The notes under the pieces were generated by a model. The model searched no databases and was not told the origin of the DNA. It was given only the letters and a program-made list of their open reading frames with translations. A stretch of DNA of 64,000 bases, taken from the NCBI RefSeq assembly GCF_025562715.2, contig NZ_JAPFCC010000001.1, positions 2,684,501 through 2,748,500 on the forward strand. The letters run 5' to 3'. Position numbers and translations under genes: made by a program. Each line of letters starts with the position of its first letter. Position 1 is the first letter of the stretch. Origin of the DNA: Endozoicomonas gorgoniicola (GTDB lineage: Bacteria > Pseudomonadota > Gammaproteobacteria > Pseudomonadales > Endozoicomonadaceae). Positions 8,796 through 17,570 of the stretch are shown here, one piece after another.

Positions 8796-9571
8796 GACAT
8801 CATTTCGACAATACGACGAACCACTGCCAGATCCTGCTCAGTATCGACCCCATGTGGCGGTGTTTCCAGAGCATCTGCCACATGAATCCGATGACCATTC
8901 CATAACAGTCTCAGCTGTTCAAGAGATTCCAGTTGCTCAAACGGGCTTTGCGGCCACTGAACGTACTGGTTAAGCAGGTTCACGCGATAAGCGTAAATAC
9001 CAATATGCCGTCGAAAGCCATCAATATCCGGCAACGAGTCAGAGTTTGCCGCGAAACTGTCGCGAGCCCACGGCATTGGTGCGCGACTGAAGTACAGGGC
9101 ATTACCGTCTTTATCAGACACCACCTTGACCACTGCCGGGTTAAACAAGTCGTCACGCTGGCGGATCGGTTCTGCCAGTGTCGCTGCGCCTGCGTGCGGG
9201 TTATCCATCAGATTTTCCGCCACCTGGTCAATGACGGTTGCCGGAATCAGTGGTTCATCCCCCTGCACATTAACAATCACCTCGTTGTCAGACATCTCAT
9301 ACAAACGTGCGACTTCCTGCAAGCGGTCTGTTCCTGAAGGATGACCAGACAACGTCATGCACACTTCAGCACCAAATTTTTTCGCCGCCTTGAAAATACG
9401 CTCATCGTCGGTCGCAATAATAATTCTTTGAGCACGACTCTCACTGGCTCGTTCATAAACATGTTGAACCATTGGCTTGCCATCAATATCAGCCAGAGGC
9501 TTACCCGGTAAACGGCTGGAGCCAAAACGGGCGGGAATAACCACTGTAAAAGGGCGGACTGTTTCAGTCAT
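8792..9571 (-). CDS. kdsB: 3-deoxy-manno-octulosonate cytidylyltransferase KdsB
   Basis: Activates Kdo with CTP to CMP-Kdo for the inner core of lipopolysaccharide. 259 residues, slightly longer than E. coli KdsB (248). The nucleotide-binding motif ARFGSSRLPGKPL lies at about 15-27. Further motifs are ATDDERI, VQGDEPLI with the metal-binding aspartate, and the C-terminal GVDTEQDL. It is flanked by murB and the Trm112-like gene in the order typical of gammaproteobacteria. Confidence 0.95.
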   Translation of the reverse strand: MTETVRPFTVVIPARFGSSRLPGKPLADIDGKPMVQHVYERASESRAQRIIIATDDERIFKAAKKFGAEVCMTLSGHPSGTDRLQEVARLYEMSDNEVIVNVQGDEPLIPATVIDQVAENLMDNPHAGAATLAEPIRQRDDLFNPAVVKVVSDKDGNALYFSRAPMPWARDSFAANSDSLPDIDGFRRHIGIYAYRVNLLNQYVQWPQSPFEQLESLEQLRLLWNGHRIHVADALETPPHGVDTEQDLAVVRRIVEMMS

Positions 9572-9613
9572 GGAACCATCTTTCTTTCAATTTTTTACTA
9601 CTTACTGTGAAAA

Positions 9614-9826
9614 TCAGCGCACTGATTGACTGCTGCCTTTGCTTTCATCAAGGCGTTCACCGCTGGTCAGGGTACGCGCCTCACCCTCCAGCATAACCGG
9701 GATACCATCCCGAATCGGGAATGCCATGCCACAGGGGCGACAAATCAACTCAGCCGAATCTTTTGCATGTTTTAATTCACCCTTGCACTGTGGGCAGGCA
9801 AGAATCTCAAACAACTTTTTATCCAT
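9614..9826 (-). CDS. Trm112-family small zinc protein (YcaR-like)
   Basis: A 70-residue protein of the Trm112/YcaR family found beside kdsB and lpxK in many gammaproteobacteria. It starts MDKKLFEILACPQCKGEL and has two CxxC pairs (CPQC and CRPC), a likely zinc ribbon, followed by the family motif FPIRDGIPVML. The precise role in bacteria is not settled; eukaryotic and archaeal Trm112 proteins activate methyltransferases. The start codon (9824-9826) lies inside a 13-bp tandem repeat, so an extra upstream ATG exists in the neighbouring unit, out of frame. Confidence 0.9.
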   Translation of the reverse strand: MDKKLFEILACPQCKGELKHAKDSAELICRPCGMAFPIRDGIPVMLEGEARTLTSGERLDESKGSSQSVR

Positions 9827-9868
9827 AATACTTATCCATAATACTTATCCGTGATATTGATCCATGAC
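9821..9868. repeat. 13-bp tandem repeat carrying the start codon of the Trm112-like gene
   Basis: Two identical units ATCCATAATACTT (9821-9833, 9834-9846), a degenerate third (9847-9859) and a partial fourth follow each other. On the minus strand each intact unit contains ATGGAT. The innermost is the gene start. The next one out opens a six-codon reading frame that ends on a TAA overlapping the true start. Confidence 0.85.
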
Positions 9869-9908
9869 TTTGCTACGACCACTGTAGGGCAGCCTATTCC
9901 CGGTCAGG

Positions 9909-11000
9909 CTACCAGGAGCCTGTCGGAATTACCTTCGACACAGAATCCGGCCCTTTGGTTTCAACCAGATGAATGATTTTATTCAGCACCGTTTCCGGAA
10001 TATGCGCCTGCACCGGCAAATACCAGGCATTTGATCCGGCAAAGCTCCGGCATTTTACTGCATCTTTGGCAGTCATCAGAACCGGCAAATCGTCATGAAA
10101 GACAATATCCTCCGGGGCAAACGGGTGATGATCCGGAAAAGCATGAGGAATCACGCTGAAACCCAGGGACTCAAGCGTCTGGAAAAACCGCTCAGGGTTC
10201 CCGATTCCCGCTACAGCATGAACCGTCCCGGCTTCAGGCGGAGCGCAATCCGAACAGCCAACTGGTAAAAGGTCATCGGTTTCCAGATAGATGCAGTCAA
10301 AATCTACCGGCAGATCACCGGCTGGACGACCGTTAACCAGTACCTGATCCACAGCCTGCAGCCGTTCCGGCGGTTCCCGCAAGGGGCCGGCGGGCAGACA
10401 CAAACCATTGCCCAGCATGCGCTGACCGTCAATCACCACAATCTCAACATGACGCTGCAAACGGTAGTGTTGCAGACCGTCATCGGTAATGATCAGGTTA
10501 CAGCCACAGTTTTCAACCAGCGCTTTGGCAGCGGAGACACGATCCGGGTCGACCATCACCGGTATGCGCAACTGTTGTGCCAGCATAACGGGTTCATCTC
10601 CGGCGATGGCTGGATTGGTGTCTGGTGTAACCCGCAATGGCAGATCCTGAGTATCGGCTCCAAAACCACGACTGGCGATGCCCGGATGATAGCCTTTTTG
10701 CTGCAATGATCTAACCAGAGCTGCAACGACCGGCGTTTTACCCGTACCCCCCACCGACAGATTGCCAACCACCACCACAGGCACCGGTGGTTGCCAGCGA
10801 TCTGAGCGAATAATTTTCCAGCAACGTCGATGCGCCAGCCACTTGAACAGAGCCGTGAAAGGTAATAACAGCAGAGTCCAGCGTCCGGAACCATACCAGC
10901 AGTTCAACACCGAGTCGTTGAAACGGTCACGCCATGATTTTGCAGAAGTTTTCGGAGAAACGGTAGACATCTTGTTACTCGACATCAGGGAGCTTATCAC
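9909..11000 (-). CDS. lpxK: Tetraacyldisaccharide 4'-kinase LpxK
   Basis: Inner-membrane-associated kinase that phosphorylates the 4' position of the lipid A precursor (sixth step of the Raetz pathway). 363 residues. The P-loop is VGNLSVGGTGKTP (about 78-90), preceded by a short hydrophobic segment around 41-52 that may anchor it. GFGADT and TDDGLQHY motifs follow; the latter is a family signature. A GTG at 11000 overlaps the exbD stop by four bases; ATGs at 10985 and 10970 are alternatives. The final residues (IPTGSW) are encoded by DNA resembling the terminal repeat of the MITE-like element at 30329. Confidence 0.93.
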   Translation of the reverse strand: MISSLMSSNKMSTVSPKTSAKSWRDRFNDSVLNCWYGSGRWTLLLLPFTALFKWLAHRRCWKIIRSDRWQPPVPVVVVGNLSVGGTGKTPVVAALVRSLQQKGYHPGIASRGFGADTQDLPLRVTPDTNPAIAGDEPVMLAQQLRIPVMVDPDRVSAAKALVENCGCNLIITDDGLQHYRLQRHVEIVVIDGQRMLGNGLCLPAGPLREPPERLQAVDQVLVNGRPAGDLPVDFDCIYLETDDLLPVGCSDCAPPEAGTVHAVAGIGNPERFFQTLESLGFSVIPHAFPDHHPFAPEDIVFHDDLPVLMTAKDAVKCRSFAGSNAWYLPVQAHIPETVLNKIIHLVETKGPDSVSKVIPTGSW

Positions 11001-11428
11001 TCCCTGTCAGAATCAGCCGGTTTTCGGGTGGTCATGCTCAGGTTGGCAAAGCCCAGCTGACCGGCTGCGTCCATGGCCGTCACCACAGACTGGTAGGGGG
11101 TGTTAGCGTCGGCGGTGATCACCAGTGGCAGAGTACTGTCACCATCGCTCACTTTACCCAGGGCGGTTTTAAGAGTTTCCAGACGACTGTTCACCAGACT
11201 ATTACCGTTTACGGAAAAATCACCGTCTTTACCGATCACAATCTCGACCTGCTTACGGACCTGTTCCTGCACTTCTCCGCTGGCTTCCGGCAAATCAATC
11301 GCCAACCGGGTTTCACGGGTAAAGGTGGTCGACACCATAAAAAAAATCAACAGCAGGAACACCACATCAATCAGCGGTGTCAGGTTGACCGACACCTCTT
11401 CCTGGGTCTGGCGACGAAACTTCATCAC
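10997..11428 (-). CDS. exbD: Biopolymer transport protein ExbD/TolR family
   Basis: A 143-residue proton-channel subunit of a TonB/Tol-type energising complex. One N-terminal transmembrane helix (about 18-38) contains the conserved aspartate in TPLIDVVFLLLIFFMV, and a periplasmic domain follows. It overlaps exbB by four bases and lpxK by four bases, so exbB–exbD–lpxK are translationally coupled. No tonB is adjacent. Linkage to lpxK and comEC is the usual pseudomonad arrangement. Confidence 0.92.
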   Translation of the reverse strand: MMKFRRQTQEEVSVNLTPLIDVVFLLLIFFMVSTTFTRETRLAIDLPEASGEVQEQVRKQVEIVIGKDGDFSVNGNSLVNSRLETLKTALGKVSDGDSTLPLVITADANTPYQSVVTAMDAAGQLGFANLSMTTRKPADSDRE

Positions 11429-12057
11429 TTACCCTCGCTGCGGTCTTTCAGCTTGCGTTCACCCTGCAGAACTTCAACCAGCTTGGTAGCCTCCTGCTCC
11501 ATGGCCACCACCAGTTCATCAACACGGCGCACAAAATAACGATGAAAAATAACCGAGGGAATAGCAACGCTCAACCCCGCTGCCGTGGTAATCAGCGCCT
11601 TGGAGATACCGCCCGCCAGAACACCTGCATTGCCCGTGCCTTCCAGCATGATGACTGTAAAGACATCAATCATGCCAATTACTGTACCCAGAAGACCCAG
11701 CAGTGGCGCGATAGCAGCAATAGTACCCAGCGTGTTCAGGTAACGTTCCAGCTCGTGAATCACCCGCCCGGCCTGTTCATCAATGCTCTCTTTCATGATG
11801 TCACGACCATAACGGGCATTGGTGATACCGGCTGCCAGAATCTCCCCAAGCGGTGAACTTTCACGCAGACTGGCGACCTTCTTGCTATCCAGATCGTTGC
11901 TTTTGATCCATTTCCATACCTGGGACAGAGTGTTACGAGGTGCGATACGGGAAGGCCTGAGCGTCCACAGGCGCTCAAATACGATAGCCATGGCAATAAT
12001 AGAGCAAAGTATGATCGGCAGCATTAACCAACCGCCGGATTTCACCAGTTCGAACAC
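11425..12057 (-). CDS. exbB: ExbB/TolQ/MotA-family proton channel protein
   Basis: A 210-residue inner-membrane protein that forms the pentameric channel around ExbD. There are three transmembrane helices: near 10-30 (WLMLPIILCSIIAMAIVFE), near 108-130 (NTLGTIAAIAPLLGLLGTVIGMID in two parts) and near 150-172. The MotA/TolQ signature APLLGLLGTVIGMI is clear. First gene of the exbB–exbD–lpxK group; the upstream neighbour is an orphan secreted gene separated by 118 bases. Confidence 0.92.
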   Translation of the reverse strand: MFELVKSGGWLMLPIILCSIIAMAIVFERLWTLRPSRIAPRNTLSQVWKWIKSNDLDSKKVASLRESSPLGEILAAGITNARYGRDIMKESIDEQAGRVIHELERYLNTLGTIAAIAPLLGLLGTVIGMIDVFTVIMLEGTGNAGVLAGGISKALITTAAGLSVAIPSVIFHRYFVRRVDELVVAMEQEATKLVEVLQGERKLKDRSEGK

Positions 12058-12175
12058 TGTTTATTCCCTTTATCTGTGATCTGAGAACTTTAACACAGCA
12101 CAAGGTCCGGGGTTAACTACCACAACATTCACTTTGCCGATATTGACACTCCGTATGCCCTGAAGGGCTGGGTGC

Positions 12176-13051
12176 TTATTGCACACCGGCGCCTGATATT
12201 CCCAACGGTACGGCTTCACCTATTGCCCCGGGTGCCCCGGGTAGCAAATTTTCCAGCTGGCCAAATTGAGCAGAAAACGGGGTTCGCTGTTGAAGAACTT
12301 CTGCAGGCAACCCGTTTCGATCAACCACCCCCACAACATTTAAAACAAGCGTCTCCTCCCCTCTCTGGCTGACCTGAACATTGAGATTAGAATCGAATCT
12401 GCGGTTACTCGAATGCAACTCTAAATCCATAAAGCCGACAGCATCGCTAAATTGTCTTGGCAAAATGATGAAGCGAAGTAGATGAGCATGATTCATATGA
12501 TTAAAAAAATAATGCAATAAACGATTGTCTGAAGTGGACGTTGAATCAAGAAAACTATCCCAGGGAGCTGACCCAGCTGAATGTAAAGTTGTCTCTGCCT
12601 GTATCCGTGAGCCTGATGATGCCCGCATACTCAATTCTGCATTACCATCGCCATGAATGGTTACAGCAAAAGAACGATACCCTAAGTTATGATGGGTAAG
12701 AATCAGGGCTTGCAATAAACTGTGAATAGAGTTTTCTCTGATACTGTCAGGAAACGTGGGTGCCCAAAAATGAACCGAAAACCAGTTAAGCAACGACTGG
12801 AAGGCCGATGCCGAAACCTGATCTGAAGTGTCAGGCTCCAGGTTATATTGAACGAGCTGCCCATTGGCTGGAGACACTGCCCGAATGTCATAACTCGTCC
12901 CCGGAGAATACGGCTCCTGCCGCTTAGTGATTTCCAGTAATGACATGCCGTTCAGCTGAATAATGAATTGCTGAAAATTGACGGCTCGAGCCGAAGGAAA
13001 AAAGAAAAGAACCATTGAAAATAAAATAATATGGGCAATGCGTTTTTTCAC
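12176..13051 (-). CDS. Secreted orphan protein inserted between exbB and comEC
   Basis: 291 residues with a clear Sec signal peptide (MKKRIAHIILFSMVLFFFPS then ARAV). The mature part has no cysteine cluster or motif I recognise. It includes His-rich HYFFNHMNHAHLL around residues 188-200 and ends in a Gly/Ala/Pro-rich tail (GAPGAIGEAVPLGISGAG). Base composition looks more AT-rich than its neighbours. In relatives exbB and comEC are normally adjacent, so this looks like an insertion. The orientation matches the operon. No function can be given. Confidence 0.7.
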   Translation of the reverse strand: MKKRIAHIILFSMVLFFFPSARAVNFQQFIIQLNGMSLLEITKRQEPYSPGTSYDIRAVSPANGQLVQYNLEPDTSDQVSASAFQSLLNWFSVHFWAPTFPDSIRENSIHSLLQALILTHHNLGYRSFAVTIHGDGNAELSMRASSGSRIQAETTLHSAGSAPWDSFLDSTSTSDNRLLHYFFNHMNHAHLLRFIILPRQFSDAVGFMDLELHSSNRRFDSNLNVQVSQRGEETLVLNVVGVVDRNGLPAEVLQQRTPFSAQFGQLENLLPGAPGAIGEAVPLGISGAGVQ

Positions 13052-13121
13052 TGATTATTCCTTTTGCACGAATAAGTAATTACCGCAAATAAAATAGGAG
13101 ATAATGTCAGGAATGCAAAAA

Positions 13122-15473
13122 TCACAGCAGTGGTCGCTGCCAGTAATGACTGCGCCGCTGTCGCCAGGGTCGTAGATCGACCGGCAAGCCCAGGGTAAAT
13201 TCAAGTGTCCCACCTGTCGCCGTGTTGAAAACATCGGTTTCCAGAGCCTCCAGACGGTCAAGCACTTCAGCCGAAGGGTGACCAAACCGGTTCAGGTATC
13301 CCGCCGAGATTAATGTCACTTCAGGCTGAACGGCATTCAGAAAAGCTGACGACCCTGAATATCGACTACCGTGATGGGGCAGTAGCAGGTAGTCTGACTT
13401 CAGAACCTTCGAACCTTTCAGCAACGCTTTTTCAACCCGCCAACTGATATCACCGGTCAGTAGTAATGACTGCCCGTTCGCCGTTACTTTCAGAACACAT
13501 GAACGATCGTTCGTCATGGTCTGCGAGCCACTGCCTGCAAGAAATTCAAAACGAACCTGATCCCATTCCCAGAACACGCCCGGCTCACAGGGGTGTATAT
13601 AGCCTGAATAATCTGCTACACCAGAACCCGCCCAGACACTACTGACATGAACGGATGACATCAGACTATCAAGACCACCAGCATGATCCCGGTCTCCGTG
13701 GGAAATCACTACCCGTTCCAAACTGCTGATCTTCTGCTGCCTGAGATAAGGCACCACAACACGTTCAGCCATTGAGTAACGAGGCGAGACCGCATCGCCG
13801 GTATCGTAAAGCAAACTGTGCGAATGGGTACGAATCAACACCGACAACCCCTGCCCCACATCCAGCACCGCTATCTCCGCCAGCCCGGGCTCTGGCGTTT
13901 TCTGTTTGGGTAACAGCCACGGCAGGAGCAGAACCGGCACCAGTCGAATAAAAACAAACGCCCTGGGCGCCAGCAGAATAAAAACCGCCAGCAAGGCAAA
14001 GCTAACGCCAACCATTCCCACATCGTGACGTTCAACCACCAGGCTTTTGAACATCGGTTGATCCAGCCAGCCAAGACCCAGCAAAAAATACGACATCAGT
14101 CGATCAAGCAGTACCAGCAGCCACTGAAATAACGTCAGGGAGAACAGACTCAATAACAGTGCAAAGAGTGCCACTGGTACCATCAGACCAGCTATAAGAG
14201 GAATAGCAATGAGGTTGATGACAGGCGACAACAGGCTCACACCCTGACCATTAAACTGCAACAGCGGAAACAGCAACAGAAAAACAAGCCACTGAGGATG
14301 CCCCCAGCGCTGCCAGTGTTCATTCATGCCCAGACGCCCGACAAACCCATAAAGCAAAACAGCAACAGCTGAAAATGAGTACCAGAAACCGGCACTGGTC
14401 ATCGCCAGCGGATCAATCGTCAGCACCAGAGCCAGTGCCAGAAGATAGAGTGTTGAAGGCTTTGCCCGGATACCGAGCAATGGTCCCGACAAAGCCATTC
14501 CGGTCATCACCAGCGCCCGCTGAACCGGAACGGTAAACCCTGCAAGAATGGCGTATGAGAACGCCATTAACAAAGCAATAACAGACGCAATAACCGGCAC
14601 TGGCACCCGATTGAGTGGCAACAACCCTAACCGCCCCAGCATTAGTGTCAGCCAGAACCCAAGCCCTGCCACAAGCCCGATATGTAACCCTGAAATCACC
14701 ATCAGGTGCGTTGTACCGGTCTGGTTTAACTGCTGCCACTGGTCAGGCGAAACACCTGATTTGTCCCCGGTCATCAGGGCAATCAGCAAACCGGATGAAT
14801 CACCCGGCAACAATGATTTAACCTTTATGGCGATACTCTGTCGTAACCGGTCCCGCCAGTCTGCCAGAGAAAACCCTCCCTCTCCCAGCCATATACCTGA
14901 AACCACGTAACCGGTCGCCTGTATGCCCTCTCTGGCTGCCCATGCCTGCATGTCGAACGCGCCCGGACTGCTGTTTCCCAATGGAGGTTTTAACTTAACC
15001 GTCAGCAGCCACTGATCACCGGGCTGCAGCTCTGGCCCTCCGTACCAGCTCAGCCGAAGCTGTTTAAGCGATTGCCCTTTAAACAATGCCCCCTGACCAG
15101 GCAGTACTGAAGCGTTAAAGCGTTGAAAGTCTCCCAGGTCTGACGACAAACCCTGAACCTTCACCTTCATTGTCAGCACCTGCCCAAACAGGTCATCTTC
15201 CACCCAGTGACTCTGGGTATTGACGGCATGAAAGAAACCAGCAGAAAGCCCCAGCAGATAAAACACCGCAGGAATTCTCAGCCGGGAACAACCCACACAA
15301 AGTGGTATCAATGGCAACAGCAAGACGCCGATAACCTTCAGACAGAGGGAGAATGACTGCCCCAGGCACTGGGTCACAAGAGCAATGGCAGCAATATACG
15401 TAAAAACACAGCTGCCCAGATGGATAGAGTGTTTGTTATTTTCAAGGCATAATAGACGGGTTTTGTGTATCAC
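13122..15473 (-). CDS. comEC: ComEC/Rec2 family DNA-uptake channel protein
   Basis: 783-residue polytopic inner-membrane protein that passes single-stranded DNA into the cytoplasm during natural transformation. The N-terminal hydrophobic and OB-like region covers about 1-210. The ComEC competence domain with many helices (about 230-520) includes the HLMVISGLHIGLVAG signature. The C-terminal metallo-beta-lactamase-like domain (about 530-760) has HGDRDHAGG and LLLPHHGSRYS. All three domains are present, so it appears intact. The start at 15473 is the longest; the N-terminus could be slightly shorter. Confidence 0.92.
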   Translation of the reverse strand: MIHKTRLLCLENNKHSIHLGSCVFTYIAAIALVTQCLGQSFSLCLKVIGVLLLPLIPLCVGCSRLRIPAVFYLLGLSAGFFHAVNTQSHWVEDDLFGQVLTMKVKVQGLSSDLGDFQRFNASVLPGQGALFKGQSLKQLRLSWYGGPELQPGDQWLLTVKLKPPLGNSSPGAFDMQAWAAREGIQATGYVVSGIWLGEGGFSLADWRDRLRQSIAIKVKSLLPGDSSGLLIALMTGDKSGVSPDQWQQLNQTGTTHLMVISGLHIGLVAGLGFWLTLMLGRLGLLPLNRVPVPVIASVIALLMAFSYAILAGFTVPVQRALVMTGMALSGPLLGIRAKPSTLYLLALALVLTIDPLAMTSAGFWYSFSAVAVLLYGFVGRLGMNEHWQRWGHPQWLVFLLLFPLLQFNGQGVSLLSPVINLIAIPLIAGLMVPVALFALLLSLFSLTLFQWLLVLLDRLMSYFLLGLGWLDQPMFKSLVVERHDVGMVGVSFALLAVFILLAPRAFVFIRLVPVLLLPWLLPKQKTPEPGLAEIAVLDVGQGLSVLIRTHSHSLLYDTGDAVSPRYSMAERVVVPYLRQQKISSLERVVISHGDRDHAGGLDSLMSSVHVSSVWAGSGVADYSGYIHPCEPGVFWEWDQVRFEFLAGSGSQTMTNDRSCVLKVTANGQSLLLTGDISWRVEKALLKGSKVLKSDYLLLPHHGSRYSGSSAFLNAVQPEVTLISAGYLNRFGHPSAEVLDRLEALETDVFNTATGGTLEFTLGLPVDLRPWRQRRSHYWQRPLL

Positions 15474-15839
15474 AATTGTTGAGTGCAGCCAGTGTATGCA
15501 AAACCATTGACTGGTATTTAAACCGATGGCTGGTCACTAATACCAGAGCCAGTTTAGCAAGCTCTGAGGCCAACCATCAGAAGGATAAAGACATCGCAAG
15601 ACAGGATAGTCGTTAACCGGCCAGTCAATCAGTCTATTGTTTGAAACCGACAGTATTGCTCGTCCCAAGGAACCTGAACAGGCTTTAATATTGGATGATG
15701 TACTTTAGCGGGGAACATCTACACTGTGTTGGCAATGCTTAAAAACACAGAAGACTGCCTGATCATAAACCCATGCGCCCACCATGAAAAAATGTTCCTT
15801 TTTCATGGTGGGCAGGCCGCAAGAGAGACCGTTAGGGAC
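15474..15839. other. Divergent intergenic region comEC / DUF2062 gene
   Basis: 366 bases between divergent genes, presumably holding both promoters. No clear -35/-10 pair stands out. The dominant feature is the long hairpin at 15777-15813, just upstream of the DUF2062 start. Confidence 0.4.
15777..15813 (+). promoter_or_regulatory. 15-bp perfect hairpin in the leader of the DUF2062 gene
   Basis: GCCCACCATGAAAAA (15777-15791) pairs perfectly with 15799-15813 across a seven-base loop. It ends 26 bases before the start codon at 15840. No T-run follows on either strand, so it is not a standard terminator; a leader control element or a repeat remnant is more likely. Confidence 0.6.
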
Positions 15840-16373
15840 ATGGTAAAAAAACTGATACAGCGCTATCTTCCAGACCCGAAAACCATTACAGAAAACCGCT
15901 ACCTGGCTTTTCTGGGTAAAGCCCTGCACAACCCAAACCTGTGGCACCTGAATCGTCGCTCAGTCGCCAGTGCTTTTTTCGTTGGAGTCTTTACTGCTTT
16001 TATCCCGATTCCGTTTCAGATGGTCGTGGCAGCCACCCTGGCAGTGATCTTTCGCTGCAACCTGCCACTGTCTGTTGCACTGGTCTGGATTACCAATCCA
16101 CTGACCATGCCCGCCATTTTCTATTTTACCTATAACGTTGGTTGTTATATCCTCCAAGTTCCTGTCAGCGAGACCTCCTTTGAGCTGACGATTCACGGGA
16201 TTGGGGTTGAACTGGTACGGGTATGGAAGCCTTTATTTGTGGGTTCCATAGTGACCGGAATAGTGAGTGGCGCACTTTGCTACATCCTGATCCGCCTGTA
16301 CTGGCGCTGGCATGTCACTCACAACTGGCAGCAGCGCCGAAACCGTAAACGTCCACCCCGTTCATCCGATTAA
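15840..16373 (+). CDS. DUF2062 domain membrane protein
   Basis: 177-residue inner-membrane protein of the DUF2062 family, function unknown, conserved beside comEC/lolD in pseudomonads. I place the start at the ATG at 15840 (MVKKLIQRYLPDPKTI), which matches the family N-terminus. An upstream in-frame ATG at 15726 would add 38 residues encoded across the hairpin and is unlikely. Family features include NRRSVASAFFVGVFTAFIPI with the first membrane segment, VWITNPLTMPAIFY, and a last helix near 145-165. The tail is highly basic. Confidence 0.85.
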   Translation: MVKKLIQRYLPDPKTITENRYLAFLGKALHNPNLWHLNRRSVASAFFVGVFTAFIPIPFQMVVAATLAVIFRCNLPLSVALVWITNPLTMPAIFYFTYNVGCYILQVPVSETSFELTIHGIGVELVRVWKPLFVGSIVTGIVSGALCYILIRLYWRWHVTHNWQQRRNRKRPPRSSD

Positions 16374-16392
16374 CAGCAATTCGATTACAGTC

Positions 16393-16683
16393 ATGCAAAG
16401 AAGCTTCCAAAAGCGCAAGCCCAAGCTGGAAGGCCGCGGCGTTCTTGAAACAATCATCACCGACGGCCCACACAGCGACTGGCTGGGCATGCCAGATTAT
16501 TACATTCACACTCTGATCGTTGCAGGGGAAGAATACAAATACCTGGCAGCTGAGAAAACACTCGATGTCAGCGAAGGCGACACCGTAGTGTTCCGTTACA
16601 AGGAACAGGGCAAGGAAAAGCGTATCGACAAACGTTCCCTGGGAATTTACATTGACCCGGCTCAGTACATGCAGGACGTCTGA
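16393..16683 (+). CDS. Small protein of unknown function (96 aa)
   Basis: A 96-residue frame from the ATG at 16393, 20 bases after the DUF2062 gene and probably cotranscribed. A longer frame from 16312 would overlap DUF2062 and is less likely. The basic start (MQRSFQKRKPKLEGRG) is followed by what looks like a compact beta-rich domain (YYIHTLIVAGEEYKYLAA, GDTVVFRYKE). A small OB or SH3-like fold is possible. No signal peptide or membrane segment is present and I do not recognise the family. Confidence 0.65.
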   Translation: MQRSFQKRKPKLEGRGVLETIITDGPHSDWLGMPDYYIHTLIVAGEEYKYLAAEKTLDVSEGDTVVFRYKEQGKEKRIDKRSLGIYIDPAQYMQDV

Positions 16684-16870
16684 AAAAAACACTCTGTGCA
16701 AGCGATGGCGTTGGCATCGCGGCACAACTCTTCATCTCATCCATTAGAGAATGAGTCACCGCCTCCTCAATGGCCGTGACTCAAAATCGTCTGGTTAAAT
16801 ATTTAAAATAAGCAACTGGTCTACTTGTATAATTGACAATGCTTGACGCCCAACATCCTACAAACTTTTT

Positions 16871-16914
16871 ATTTATAGTAACAATGAACCCGATTTATAG
16901 TAACAATGAACCCG
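16871..16914. repeat. 22-bp perfect direct repeat containing a start codon
   Basis: Two identical 22-bp units (16871-16892 and 16893-16914), each containing AACAATGAACCC. The second unit supplies the start codon at 16906. The ATG in the first unit (16884) is in another frame and reads 12 codons to a TAA that overlaps the true gene. Confidence 0.9.
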
Positions 16915-17541
16915 ATCAATAAACCCAGGCTGCATGCCCCAATTCACAAGACATTGATAGCCGGCAAGTTTAATCTGTTTACCTCTGACACCCATGGTGA
17001 CAACGTCCAGAACCTGCTTATTCTGGCCCATAGCATCCCAGTACAATCCTACAGCATAAGCGGCGTTTTCAGACGTATCATCGGGACTCACAGCTTTTCG
17101 GTTCCCGGGTGGACAACTCTGATTTTTTACGCACCGCACGGCTACGTCCTCAAAACTCCAAATATTGAGAACTTCATGATGGGTCTCTTTCCACCACTGG
17201 AGTCCGCAATGCCGGGAGAAACCGTCATTAACTATGGGCTGCGCTACAAAAATACTCAGTACCCGCTGGCCAACGATGCGATGATGCAAATATACTTCGA
17301 GACCAGCAGGTTTAGTCCATTCTGCCCGTACTTCAGTCAACACCCGTTTCGGATTTTTGACGTTATCACAACGCAGCCGTCCGATCCGGAAGGCTCATGT
17401 CTCAGTGAACTTATCGAAACACTTTACCGAACAAACCATACCTATCCAAGAATCCACTGCATATTTTGTCGCAATGAATATGGGGGCAAAAAGCGCATTT
17501 ACGAACCCGGCTACCATAATCCGCCATTCAGTCAGCCATAG
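16906..17541 (+). CDS. Stv-like protein, copy A
   Basis: 211 residues, cytoplasmic-looking with no signal peptide. It is clearly paralogous to the gene at 17784. Shared segments include KFNLFTSDTHGDNVQNLLIL / KFTLFTCDKHGSNVQNLILL, GTHSFSVPGWTTLIFYAPHG, HPFRIFDV, and the C-terminal YPRIHCIFCR followed by a conserved PGY-NPPFSQ tail. The pattern of AHx, GTTLxFYxPHG and IHCxFCR resembles what I recall of the 'putative adhesin Stv' domain found in bacterial effectors and toxins. The assignment is from memory of the motif pattern, not a search. The start lies in a 22-bp direct repeat and lacks a good ribosome-binding site. Confidence 0.65.
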   Translation: MNPINKPRLHAPIHKTLIAGKFNLFTSDTHGDNVQNLLILAHSIPVQSYSISGVFRRIIGTHSFSVPGWTTLIFYAPHGYVLKTPNIENFMMGLFPPLESAMPGETVINYGLRYKNTQYPLANDAMMQIYFETSRFSPFCPYFSQHPFRIFDVITTQPSDPEGSCLSELIETLYRTNHTYPRIHCIFCRNEYGGKKRIYEPGYHNPPFSQP

Positions 17542-17570
17542 AAAAAAAGTGCCTGACAGTGCTGAGAGCA

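Noticed and set aside
13055..13285. Small minus-strand frame at the comEC 3' end
   Set aside because: It overlaps comEC in another frame and continues into the spacer; no motif and no ribosome-binding site.
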